DNA of 64,000 nucleotides from NCBI GenBank assembly GCA_963791615.1, contig CAWBTE010000005.1, forward strand, positions 248,001 to 312,000, in the 5' to 3' direction. The notes beneath the pieces were generated by a model. That model did no database searches. It was not told the origin of the DNA and saw only the letters and a list, made by a program, of their open reading frames with translations. This DNA is from CAILZL01 sp963791615 (GTDB lineage: Bacteria > Pseudomonadota > Gammaproteobacteria > Steroidobacterales > Steroidobacteraceae). How positions within the stretch are numbered: position 1 is the first letter of the stretch; the number at the start of each line of letters is the position of its first letter. The position numbers and the translations under genes were made by a program. Below are positions 28,445-36,037 of the stretch, in pieces.

Positions 28445-28461
28445 GTATAGCGTAACGATAC
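28445..28461 (-). promoter_or_regulatory. putative higBA promoter-operator
   Basis: On the minus strand GTATCGTTACGCTATAC has related half-sites (GTAT...ATAC) and overlaps a -10-like TATACA, with TTGCAG 15 bases further upstream. It lies 10 bases before the higB ATG, where HigA would be expected to bind. Read as inference from position and symmetry. Confidence 0.45.
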
Positions 28462-28542
28462 AGGCTGCAACAGAAAAAAACGCCAGGTAGAGCATACACA
28501 TGTGTGCGCCGAAATCTGTTCGGATCGGGCGGTCGTTCATGC

Positions 28543-28567
28543 GGCGCACTCACGAGTGCGCCCTACA
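28543..28567. repeat. TGTAGG-type variable palindrome, copy 3
   Basis: GGCGCACTC and GAGTGCGCC flank a 2-base centre, with CTACA at the right edge, which is TGTAG on the other strand. Same architecture as copies at 11024, 27735, 37543 and 56871, with a different core. Confidence 0.6.
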
Positions 28568-28677
28568 CCGGAATCGATCGCCGAGATGAGATTATCGTGG
28601 AGCAGCTGCACGAGAATGGCTAAGCTATCCGTCCAATGGTTGCCTGAATCGGGGCGTTTCCTTCACTGAATGTCGCA

Positions 28678-29190
28678 ATGCGCGTTGGCCTGATTTCCGA
28701 CACCCATGGTTTGATTCGCGAAGAAGCGCTGGCCTTTCTGTGGGGCTGCGATCAGATCATTCACGCTGGAGATATTGGCGGACCGGAAATACTGGATGCG
28801 CTGGCCAACATTGCACCGGTGGTAGCGGTGCGCGGTAATAACGACACAGGCGTATGGGCAAGCGAGCTGCTGGAAGTTCGGCAGTTGCAGCTGGAATCAA
28901 AATCAATTTATGTGCTGCATGACATGGCGCAGCTTGATGTTGATCCACTGCCCGTCGGCATATCCGTGGTGATTTGCGGGCATTCGCATCGGCCCGTCGT
29001 GTAGCACCGTGATGGCGTGACCTATATCAACCCCGGTAGCGCCGGACCGCGTCGGTTCAACTTGCCGATCAGCGTGGGCGAATTGATCATCGAGAAGAAC
29101 TCAGTTACGCCGCACATCATTTCGCTGGAGGTTGCTGCCAGCGTCCGGCGCAAGAGTCGACCGGCTGTTTGTCAGCATTCATTCATTTGA
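28678..29190 (+). pseudogene. metallophosphoesterase (YfcE-like) with in-frame stop
   Basis: The product begins MRVGLISDTHGLIREEAL and has the calcineurin-like metal motifs DTHG, HAGDIGG, RGNND and GHSHRP. A TAG at 29002-29004 interrupts it right after SHRPVV. In the same frame the conserved ending continues as HRDGVTYINPGSAGPRRF and on to a TGA at 29188-29190, for about 170 codons in all, the normal length. The homologous position is usually a glutamate, lysine or glutamine, each one base from TAG. All metal ligands precede or directly follow the stop. It is either a recent nonsense mutation or a consensus error. Confidence 0.85.
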
Positions 29191-29232
29191 CGCGTCACTA
29201 CCAAGCCCCGTTTGCCAGACGACTAGCGGATC

Positions 29233-29802
29233 ATGTCCAATCAAGCCATGACTTCCACCAACACCCTCCGCGACCTCATCACCCGCGTCGCCACGCAAGG
29301 TCGCGTCGATGCCATCGTGGTTCGTCCGGAACGCAATCAACCCGCGATATCCGTGGAGGTTGTGAAAGCCGAACCGGGCAAGGGTTTGATCGGCGACCGC
29401 CGTGCTTTGGCCAAACGCAACAATCTCGCTGCACGCAAGCGTGAACTGACGCTGATACAGGCCGAGCATCTGCCGTTGATTGCCAGCTGGTGTGGACTGC
29501 AACACCTCGACGCCACACGGTTGCGCCGCAATCTGGTGATCTCCGGCGTCAACTTGCTCGCCATGAAATCGCCGTTCGCCGATGTGCGTCTGGAATGGCA
29601 GATCGGCAATGAGGTGTGCATCGAAGTCACCGGCCCTTGTGATCCCTGCTCAAAGATGGAAATAGAACTGGCCAATGAATCTGGTGGGGGTGGTTACAAC
29701 GCCATGCGTGGTCATGGCGGCATGACGGCGATGATTGTTGCGGGCGGTATCATTCGCGTCGGGGATGCCGTGGTGCTCAAGGCTGTGTATCGCAGCGTGT
29801 AG
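29233..29802 (+). CDS. MOSC-domain protein
   Basis: The 189-residue product is a stand-alone MOSC domain: EVVKAEPGKGLIGDRRA, LTLIQAEHLPLIA, TRLRRNLVISGVNL and the cysteine-containing EVTGPCDPCSKME, then MRGHGGMTAMIVAGGIIRVG. The invariant cysteine of MOSC domains is present. These domains bind molybdenum cofactor or act in sulfur transfer and detoxification. The window also encodes a molybdenum hydroxylase (iorAB) 32 kb away, but no link is implied by position. An internal ATG five codons in could be the true start. Confidence 0.88.
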   Translation: MSNQAMTSTNTLRDLITRVATQGRVDAIVVRPERNQPAISVEVVKAEPGKGLIGDRRALAKRNNLAARKRELTLIQAEHLPLIASWCGLQHLDATRLRRNLVISGVNLLAMKSPFADVRLEWQIGNEVCIEVTGPCDPCSKMEIELANESGGGGYNAMRGHGGMTAMIVAGGIIRVGDAVVLKAVYRSV

Positions 29803-29956
29803 TCCATTGACGCTGGCGGTGTAGCTCACCGAACAGCGGTTATTGTTCAATCACCAGCGGCCAATCGGCCTCCGGCGGGTCTTTTGTTGTTTGTGCCTCA
29901 TTGCCTCCAAGCCCCGCGCAGGCCTACAGTAGCGCACCAACTTGGGGAATACCGCC

Positions 29957-30115
29957 GTGCCGAGCTATGTCGGGTTTGTGCTACCGGTGCCAAATAAGAA
30001 TATCGATGCCTACTGGCGCAAGACCGGCAAGGTGTGGTTTTCCAGGATTGTGTCTCGCTCGGGCAAACAACGCGATGCTGTCAACCCGGTGAACGCCGGG
30101 ACGTTGATGCACTAA
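29957..30115 (+). pseudogene. DUF1428-family remnant with internal deletion
   Basis: A GTG-started frame reads PSYVGFVLPVPNKNIDAYWR then KTGKVW, the N-terminus of the DUF1428 (YbaA-like) family. It jumps at once to FSRIVSRSGKQRDAVN, which resembles the family's C-terminal VFSWIVYKSRADRDRVN. About 45 central residues are missing; the frame is kept across the gap. At 52 codons it is under half the usual length and is unlikely to fold. Confidence 0.7.
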
Positions 30116-30161
30116 AGACCCATATATAACCCACATATAAATCTGGATAAATCGGGGAACC

Positions 30162-31924
30162 ATGGCCATTCGCATCCTGTACTCCTTGGCGCTGCTGTTT
30201 CTGGCAGCCTGTTCTGGCGGTTCCGGGGGCTCCGGCGGCGGCGGAGGGTCCAGCTCCAGCGCCAGCAGCGTCACACCGGCCAATATCTCGCAGGCCGAAG
30301 GCTTCCGCTTTCTGAACCAGACCACGTTCGGCGCAACGGAGGCCAGTGCACAGCAACTCATTGCGCTGGGTGACCCGGCTTACTCGCGCTGGATTGATCA
30401 GCAACTACTCGTCACACCCAGCATCAATACGCTGAGCACCACCCTGGTGGCCTATCCCGATCCCTTGCCCACCAACTTCAATATCGCAAACCTGCACGCC
30501 AACCGCGTCGAACAGTGGTTCCAGAACGCGATGACGGCCTCTGATCAGCTGCGCCAGCGCGTGGCCTTTGCGCTGTCGGAGATCATGGTGGTGTCGCAGG
30601 TGGGTGCATTGCAAAACCTGCCGTTCGCCACTGCGGACTACTACGACCTGCTGGTGCGCAATGCGCTGGGCGATTACCGCACCTTGCTGGAAGAAGTCAC
30701 GCTGCATCCAGCCATGGGCATATACCTGTCCATGCTGGGCAACCAGAAAGCGGTCCCGGCCACGAATATCCGTCCCGACGAAAACTATGCGCGCGAGCTG
30801 ATGCAGTTGTTCGCCATTGGCTTGGTGGAACTGAATCTGGATGGCACACCGAAACTGGATAGCGGCGGTCAGCCCATTCCGACGTACAACCAGGCGATCA
30901 TCGAAGGCTTTGCGCGCGTGTTCACCGGCTGGAAGTGGGCCTGCCCCACCACCACACCCGTTTGTACCTTTGCCAACACCCGCGTGCAGGCCGCACCCGT
31001 CGCCGGCTTCAATCAGGTCAAGCCCATGCAGTTTTATGCCGACCAGCATGAAACCGGCACCAAGCAGGTGCTGAGTTACACGGGCGCGACGGTGACGACC
31101 ATTCCTGCGGGACAGACCGGCCCTCAGGATCTGACGATGGCGCTGGACAATATCTTCAACCATCCCAATGTCGGCCCCTTCATCAGCAAGCAGCTCATCC
31201 AGAAGCTGGTGACCAGTAACCCGACACCGGCCTATGTGCAGCGAGTCGCCACCGTGTTCAACAATGATGGCACGGGTAAACGCGGCAATCTGGGCGCGGT
31301 GGTGCGCACCATCCTGCTCGATAGCGAAGCGCGTACTGCGCCCAGTGGCAGCGGTGTCAACACCGCCGGCAAGATGAAGGAGCCCTTGCTGCGCATCACG
31401 CAGTTGTGGCGCGCCTATGGCGCGGCTGCAGCCAGCGGCAGGTTCATCGCTTCCGCCAACCTGGGCGGCGGCATCGCTGCACCGTCGACCAGCTTATGGT
31501 CAGGGGCCACTGCAATCAGGCTCGGTGTTCAATTTCTTCAGTCCCTTTTATGCACCGACGGGAGAAATCTCCAACCAGAATCTGGTGGCGCCCGAGCTGC
31601 AACTGGCCACTGAATTCCTGAATACCACAGCTCACCAATTTTTTCTACACGCAGGCCTTCAGTCGCACCACTTCGCAAACCACCACCAATGTCGATCTGC
31701 TGATGATCAACACTCAGGAAGAAGTGGCGCTGGCGGCGGACTCCGAAGCGCTGATCAACCGTGTGGCGCGACGGCTGCTGGGTGGTTCGGACCAGATATC
31801 GGCCACGCTCAAGGCGCAGGCCAAGGCACAGATTGAACGCTCTGCGGCCACCGCCACGGCCACGCGCGTCGCCGATGCGATTTATCTAGTTGCCAGCTCT
31901 CCCGAATACGCACTACAGAAATAA
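30162..31924 (+). CDS. DUF1800 family lipoprotein, frameshifted
   Basis: The product opens with a lipobox (LALLFLAACSGG) and a glycine/serine linker. The DUF1800 core follows: GFRFLNQTTFGATEASAQQL, RVAFALSEIMVVSQVG, NYARELMQLFAIGLVELNLD and GFARVFTGWKW. The frame is lost near 31500 and again near 31630. Across the shifts it continues as GSVFNFFSPFYAPTGEIS, a strongly conserved DUF1800 ending, then MINTQEEVALAADSEALINR to the stop at 31924. The total of about 587 residues is normal. The family is nearly always paired with DUF1501, as here, and its function is unknown. Confidence 0.9.
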
Positions 31925-31934
31925 GGCAGTCAAC

Positions 31935-33322
31935 ATGAACTCTCAACGACGTCGATTCATGAAGGCTGCCGCTGCCGGCGGCGTGGCCTACGCCTTCGGC
32001 CGCACGCCCGGCACGGTGTACGCCCAAACCGTGGGCATGGGGGGTTTCACCGACTACAAGGCGCTGGTGTGCGTCTTCCTGTTTGGCGGCAACGATTCCT
32101 GGAACATGGTGGTACCCACCAGCACCGCTGAATACAACGCCTACTATGCTTCGCGCAGTGGCGGCACGGCCTCGGACCTTGCCATTCCACAAAGCTCGCT
32201 GCTGCCGATCAATCCGCTGCTGCCCAATCAGTTCGGCACCTTTGGCTTTCACCCCAGTATGGTCGGCATGCAGCAACTGTTTCAAACCGGCAAGTGCGCC
32301 ATCATGGCCAATATCGGCCCGCTGATTACGCCCACGACAAAGGCTCAGTACCAGCAACCCGGTTGGTTACTGCCACCGCAACTGTTCTCACACAATGACC
32401 AGCAGGATCAGTGGCATAGCTTGCGCGGCAGGGCGCTGCTCAAATCCGGCTGGGGCGGACGCGTGGCCGATGTGTTGAATGCACAACTGGGCGGACAGCA
32501 ACTGGCGTTGAATGTATCGCTGGCCGGACAAACGCTGTTTCAGGCGGGCAATCAGGCTACGCCCTATGTGATGGGCTCGGGGGGCGCAACGACGTTTACC
32601 GGGTTCACAGGAAACACCATTGCAACGCAGCGGCGGCAGACCTTCGAGGCCATTGCCAATGCTTCCTATCCCGACATCTATGAGCGTGGCTATGCCGCCG
32701 TGCAGAAACGAGCGGTGCAGTTTGCGGATACGGTGAACAGTGCTCTCAGTAGCTCCCTTCCTTTTAGTGCCAATCCACGCCGGAGGGGACACTGTCGCCG
32801 TTGGCCACGCAGCTGCGCACCGTCGCCAAGATGATCCGGCAGCGATCCATGCTGTCCATGTCGCGACAAATCTTCTTCGTCTCCACCGGCGGCTTTGATT
32901 CACACGACAACCAGAACACCGATCAACCCAACCTGCTGAGCAATGTGAGCGATTCAATGCAACGCTTCTACAACGCCATGGTGGAAATCGGCATGCAGGA
33001 CTCGGTCACTTCTTTCACGCACTCCGACTTCGGACGCACGCTCACCTCCAATGGTGACGGCAGTGATCACGCCTGGGGCGGTGTGCAGCTGGTGGTGGGC
33101 GGTGGAGTTCTGGGCCAGAATATCTACGGCCAGTATCCGTTGCTGCAAGTTAGCACCAGCAATCCGCTTGATGTGGGTGGCGGGCGCTTCATTCCTACTA
33201 CTTCGGCAGATCAGTACGCGGCGACGCTGGCGCGCTGGTTCGGCGTGGCCGATGCGGACCTGCACCTGGTTGCGCCCAACATCAACAACTTCCCCTTGCG
33301 CAATCTGGGCTTTCTCGCCTGA
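31935..33322 (+). CDS. DUF1501 family Tat-exported protein, frameshifted
   Basis: The gene begins 11 bases after the DUF1800 stop. The N-terminus MNSQRRRFMKAAAAGG is a twin-arginine signal. The sulfatase-like DUF1501 core follows: ALVCVFLFGGNDSWNMVVPT, FGFHPSMVGMQQLF and, after the shift, FVSTGGFDSHDNQNTDQPNL and HSDFGRTLTSNGDGSDHAWG, with metal-ligand-like aspartates and histidines. One base shift near 32790 joins 31935-32834 and 32801-33322. The whole of about 462 residues is typical. The alkaline-phosphatase-like fold and the constant pairing with DUF1800 suggest the two act together outside the cytoplasm. Confidence 0.9.
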
Positions 33323-33354
33323 CGGGATCGCGCTCACGGCATACACTGGGCGCG

Positions 33355-33891
33355 ATGTATTCAGTTTCTGTCACACTGTTTTTGCGGCTGCTCGGCGGTC
33401 TCAGCGTCATGCTGGGCGCGCTGCCCGCCTTCGCACAAACCGATGCCCCGGTAGAAACACTGCAAAACCGCATGGCGGTGGTGCTGCTCACTCTCCTCAT
33501 CGTGGTCGCTTGCATCGTGCTGCACTACGAGGCGCTGAGCTGGCTTACTGGCCGACTGAAGCGGCTCACGCTGCGGCCACGCCAGCACATTCTGGTGCTG
33601 ATATTCGCCATCCTGATATTTCATGTGGTCGAGATCTGGATTTTCGGCGGCGGCTACTACCTGCTGATTTCCAGTGAGGGACACGGCGCGCTGCTGGCCA
33701 GCCACACCATGGGCCTGCTGGATTGTGTGTACTACTCCGCCGTGTGTTTCACCACACTGGGGCTGGGCGATGTGGTGCCCATCGGCGCGGTGCGTTTTCT
33801 CACCGGCACTGAGGCGTTGACCGGCTTCGTGTTACTCACCTGGTCGGCGTCTTTCACTTTTGTAGAGATGCAGCGCTTCTGGCGCACTTGA
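33355..33891 (+). CDS. small two-helix potassium-channel-like protein
   Basis: The 178-residue product has an N-terminal hydrophobic segment, a second helix (LLTLLIVVACIVLHYEALSW), a third (LVLIFAILIFHVVEIWIFGG) and then an ion-channel-2 pore region. The pore loop reads CFTTLGLGDVVPIG where potassium channels have TVGYGD, so the filter tyrosine is leucine and the valine is leucine. Selectivity is therefore uncertain. A final helix (GTEALTGFVLLTWSASF) completes the channel unit. There is no visible ligand-binding domain. The next gene begins within its stop codon. Confidence 0.8.
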   Translation: MYSVSVTLFLRLLGGLSVMLGALPAFAQTDAPVETLQNRMAVVLLTLLIVVACIVLHYEALSWLTGRLKRLTLRPRQHILVLIFAILIFHVVEIWIFGGGYYLLISSEGHGALLASHTMGLLDCVYYSAVCFTTLGLGDVVPIGAVRFLTGTEALTGFVLLTWSASFTFVEMQRFWRT

Positions 33892-34238
33892 TGCGCACTC
33901 TCAGCATGGTGCTGTCGGCACTGCTGCTCGCCGCATGCAGCAGCGTACCCGCGCGTCCCGCCGCATCGTCCTATGGCTGCATGCAGGCCGCACGCGCCGC
34001 AGCGCCGCAATTTGCAGATGACAAACAACAACACTGTGTTACAGCGGCATTGATTGCGCAGCAATGCAGCGCCACTGAAGCCTGGCTGGCCGGTCTGGGC
34101 AAGGAACTGCACGATCTGTTTGGCAGCGGCGATGCTGCATGGAGTGACTGGCAGGCGGACCGCAGAGGCATTGCCTGCGCGAAACTCAGCAGTGACCCGG
34201 CATCCTTGCAGGGCTGCTGTACGCAGGCCCGTCGCTGA
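33891..34238 (+). CDS. small cysteine-containing lipoprotein
   Basis: The ATG overlaps the channel gene's stop by one base (TGATG), implying translational coupling. The 115-residue product begins MRTLSMVLSALLLAACSSVP with a clear lipobox. It carries seven cysteines after the anchor region in a helical body (YGCMQAARAAAPQFADDKQQ, HCVTAALIAQQC, GIACAKL, GCCTQARR), enough for several disulfides. I do not recognise the family. Being coupled to the channel gene, it may be an accessory, but that is inference. Confidence 0.6.
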   Translation: MRTLSMVLSALLLAACSSVPARPAASSYGCMQAARAAAPQFADDKQQHCVTAALIAQQCSATEAWLAGLGKELHDLFGSGDAAWSDWQADRRGIACAKLSSDPASLQGCCTQARR

Positions 34239-34250
34239 CGGTTATCCATG

Positions 34251-34808
34251 TCATGGCCAGCGTTGCGGCACACGCTGCACCTTGCTCACGTCGTAGCCCT
34301 CACGCTGCAACAGCGCCAGCAGCTTCTGGTAATCCGCTTCAGCAAGCGCTGCGCTGCGCGCCATGATCCACACATAGTCGCGTTTCTCCCGGCCAATGAT
34401 GGTCTGGGTGTAATCCGCATCAACAAATACAATCCGGTAGTCCGACTTGAAGGGCCAGATGAAGCGCATGCCCCACACCGCATTATCGGTTCCGGGACGC
34501 ACAAAACCGCGCGGCGTGTAGCGCTTGTGCTTGCCGTCAAAGGCATCGGCATTAAAGGTGAAAGTGGTGGCGATACTGCCATCCTCATCGAGCCGGTATG
34601 ACTCCACCGCATTGTGCGCACCCTTCTCGATGACGGTGGGAATGTTGGCGATCACGTACCAGTCGCCCATGAAGCGTGGCAGCTCTACCTGCGAAGCCAA
34701 TGACAGCGGCGGATAGCTCATGTTCTGACAACCCGTTGCAACAATCGGCAACAACGCCAGCAGGACGCGCTGGATGAACGACGAATATGGGGACATGAAG
34801 TACGACAT
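34251..34808 (-). CDS. blc: lipocalin-family outer-membrane lipoprotein (Blc-like)
   Basis: The 185-residue product has a lipoprotein signal (LLALLPIVATGCQ), then the lipocalin GxW motif in PRFMGDWYVIANIPTVIEKG. The barrel continues with AVESYRLDEDGSIATTFTFN, YRIVFVDADY and the conserved arginine in the late motif YVWIMARSAAL. The fold is intact. Bacterial Blc proteins bind lysophospholipids or fatty acids at the outer membrane. The next two genes upstream on the same strand encode a DUF6134-like protein and a DUF2878-like protein. Confidence 0.92.
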   Translation of the reverse strand: MSYFMSPYSSFIQRVLLALLPIVATGCQNMSYPPLSLASQVELPRFMGDWYVIANIPTVIEKGAHNAVESYRLDEDGSIATTFTFNADAFDGKHKRYTPRGFVRPGTDNAVWGMRFIWPFKSDYRIVFVDADYTQTIIGREKRDYVWIMARSAALAEADYQKLLALLQREGYDVSKVQRVPQRWP

Positions 34809-34815
34809 GGCATCC

Positions 34816-35484
34816 TCAATTCAATGTGTAACGCAGGTAGCGCCCACTATCAGTTTTCGATTCCAGCGCCAACCATTCACCGGACAGCGAATACCACAGA
34901 TCAATTTCCAGCTTCTGTCCCTTGCCGTTGCCGCCCAGCAGGCGATACCGATTGCTGCTCTGCTGTACACCGCGTACGGTCAGTGGCTGCATGCCCAATG
35001 ATTCGATTTTCACCTGATCGTACTCGCCGGTCTGCGCATTGAGCAGGCGTTGCTGTTGCAGCATCAGCGGATTCCAGTAGGCAAAACTCATGGCGCAACC
35101 ATTGATCACATAGCTGCCTGCGGAGTGACTTACGTTCATGACACCGCTCTGGCCGCTGGCGGTAACGCTCAGTAACTTGCCATTGTCATCGGTGCGCGCC
35201 TTCATGCTGTGCAGGCAATCACCCTGCCAGCCTTCAATGGCCTCGTGCTGGTACTGATAGGCGTTGATGAACAGGAACTTCACATCAAAGCGGGCCACGC
35301 TGCGCAGTTCACGACGCTCACCCTGCTGCAACAACGTGAAGTCGTGATGACCGATTGCCTTGTCATCCAGGTAAACGCGGAACTTCCAGCTGCCCACCGG
35401 CCTGAGCGCAGCGTCCTGCGCAGTCGTAACCATCGGACTCAGCGCCAGTAAAGACACAAACAACAGAGAAAGAAACTGCTTCAT
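34816..35484 (-). CDS. secreted DUF6134-like protein
   Basis: The 222-residue product has a signal peptide (about 1-22) and then a beta-rich domain: GSWKFRVYLDDKAIGHHDFT, FDVKFLFINAYQYQHEAIEG, QLTVRGVQQSSNRYRLLGG-type strands and EIDLWYSLSGEWLALESKT. This is consistent with the periplasmic DUF6134 family, related in shape to lipid-carrier barrels. Two cysteines (GDCLHS, GCAMSF) could form a disulfide. Its start overlaps the upstream stop by 4 bases, so it is translationally coupled to the DUF2878-like gene. Confidence 0.7.
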   Translation of the reverse strand: MKQFLSLLFVSLLALSPMVTTAQDAALRPVGSWKFRVYLDDKAIGHHDFTLLQQGERRELRSVARFDVKFLFINAYQYQHEAIEGWQGDCLHSMKARTDDNGKLLSVTASGQSGVMNVSHSAGSYVINGCAMSFAYWNPLMLQQQRLLNAQTGEYDQVKIESLGMQPLTVRGVQQSSNRYRLLGGNGKGQKLEIDLWYSLSGEWLALESKTDSGRYLRYTLN

Positions 35485-36035
35485 GACTCACGTCCGGTTA
35501 CAACATTCACGCCATCGAATCGTTCCGACAGGTGCATCAGCAGCGGCATCAGCAAGGCCCAACCGATGGCCAGCACCGTCATTGCCAGCCAGACATCCGG
35601 CAATTGCAAGGCCTGCAAACGCATGCCACCCAGAAACGACAACGGCGCACCAATGGCGCCAAACAATGCCGCCAGCCAGTAACGACCGCGCAGAAACACC
35701 AGCGCTACATTCAGGGTGGTGGCAAACAGCGCCCACACCGCCATGATCCAGATGGGCGCGATATTGGGCAGCCACTGCCCGCTGCTGTAACGAATCACAT
35801 CATTGGCAGCCAGCGCGCTATCCCACAAAGTGCCCAGCAGCAGCACACCCAACAGCAATTTCAGTTCATGCAGAGGCCGATGCGACATGAACAGATGCAG
35901 CAGCACCACCAGGACGGCGATGGACATGCCCAGCAACAACTGATGATGCGCAGCGCCCAACACCACGGCGAACCAGCCGATCTCGAAGGCGATGAAGTTG
36001 ATCAGCAGGCGGGTGCGTGGATTGCTGAGCAGCAT
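35481..36035 (-). CDS. DUF2878-like integral membrane protein
   Basis: The 184-residue product is almost all membrane helix, with about five to six segments. LINFIAFEIGWFAVVLGAAH at the start and the internal LLLGTLWDSALAANDVIRY match the DUF2878 family. Family members usually sit in a lipid-modification cluster with DUF1365, a cyclopropane-synthase-like methyltransferase and a lipocalin. Only the lipocalin and a DUF6134-like gene are present here. The last 4 bases overlap the next gene. Confidence 0.75.
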   Translation of the reverse strand: MLLSNPRTRLLINFIAFEIGWFAVVLGAAHHQLLLGMSIAVLVVLLHLFMSHRPLHELKLLLGVLLLGTLWDSALAANDVIRYSSGQWLPNIAPIWIMAVWALFATTLNVALVFLRGRYWLAALFGAIGAPLSFLGGMRLQALQLPDVWLAMTVLAIGWALLMPLLMHLSERFDGVNVVTGRES

Positions 36036-36037
36036 GA

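Noticed and set aside
28678..29190. Programmed TAG readthrough or selenocysteine-like recoding
   Set aside because: Selenocysteine uses TGA, and nothing else in the window suggests a reassigned TAG. A point mutation or base error is simpler.
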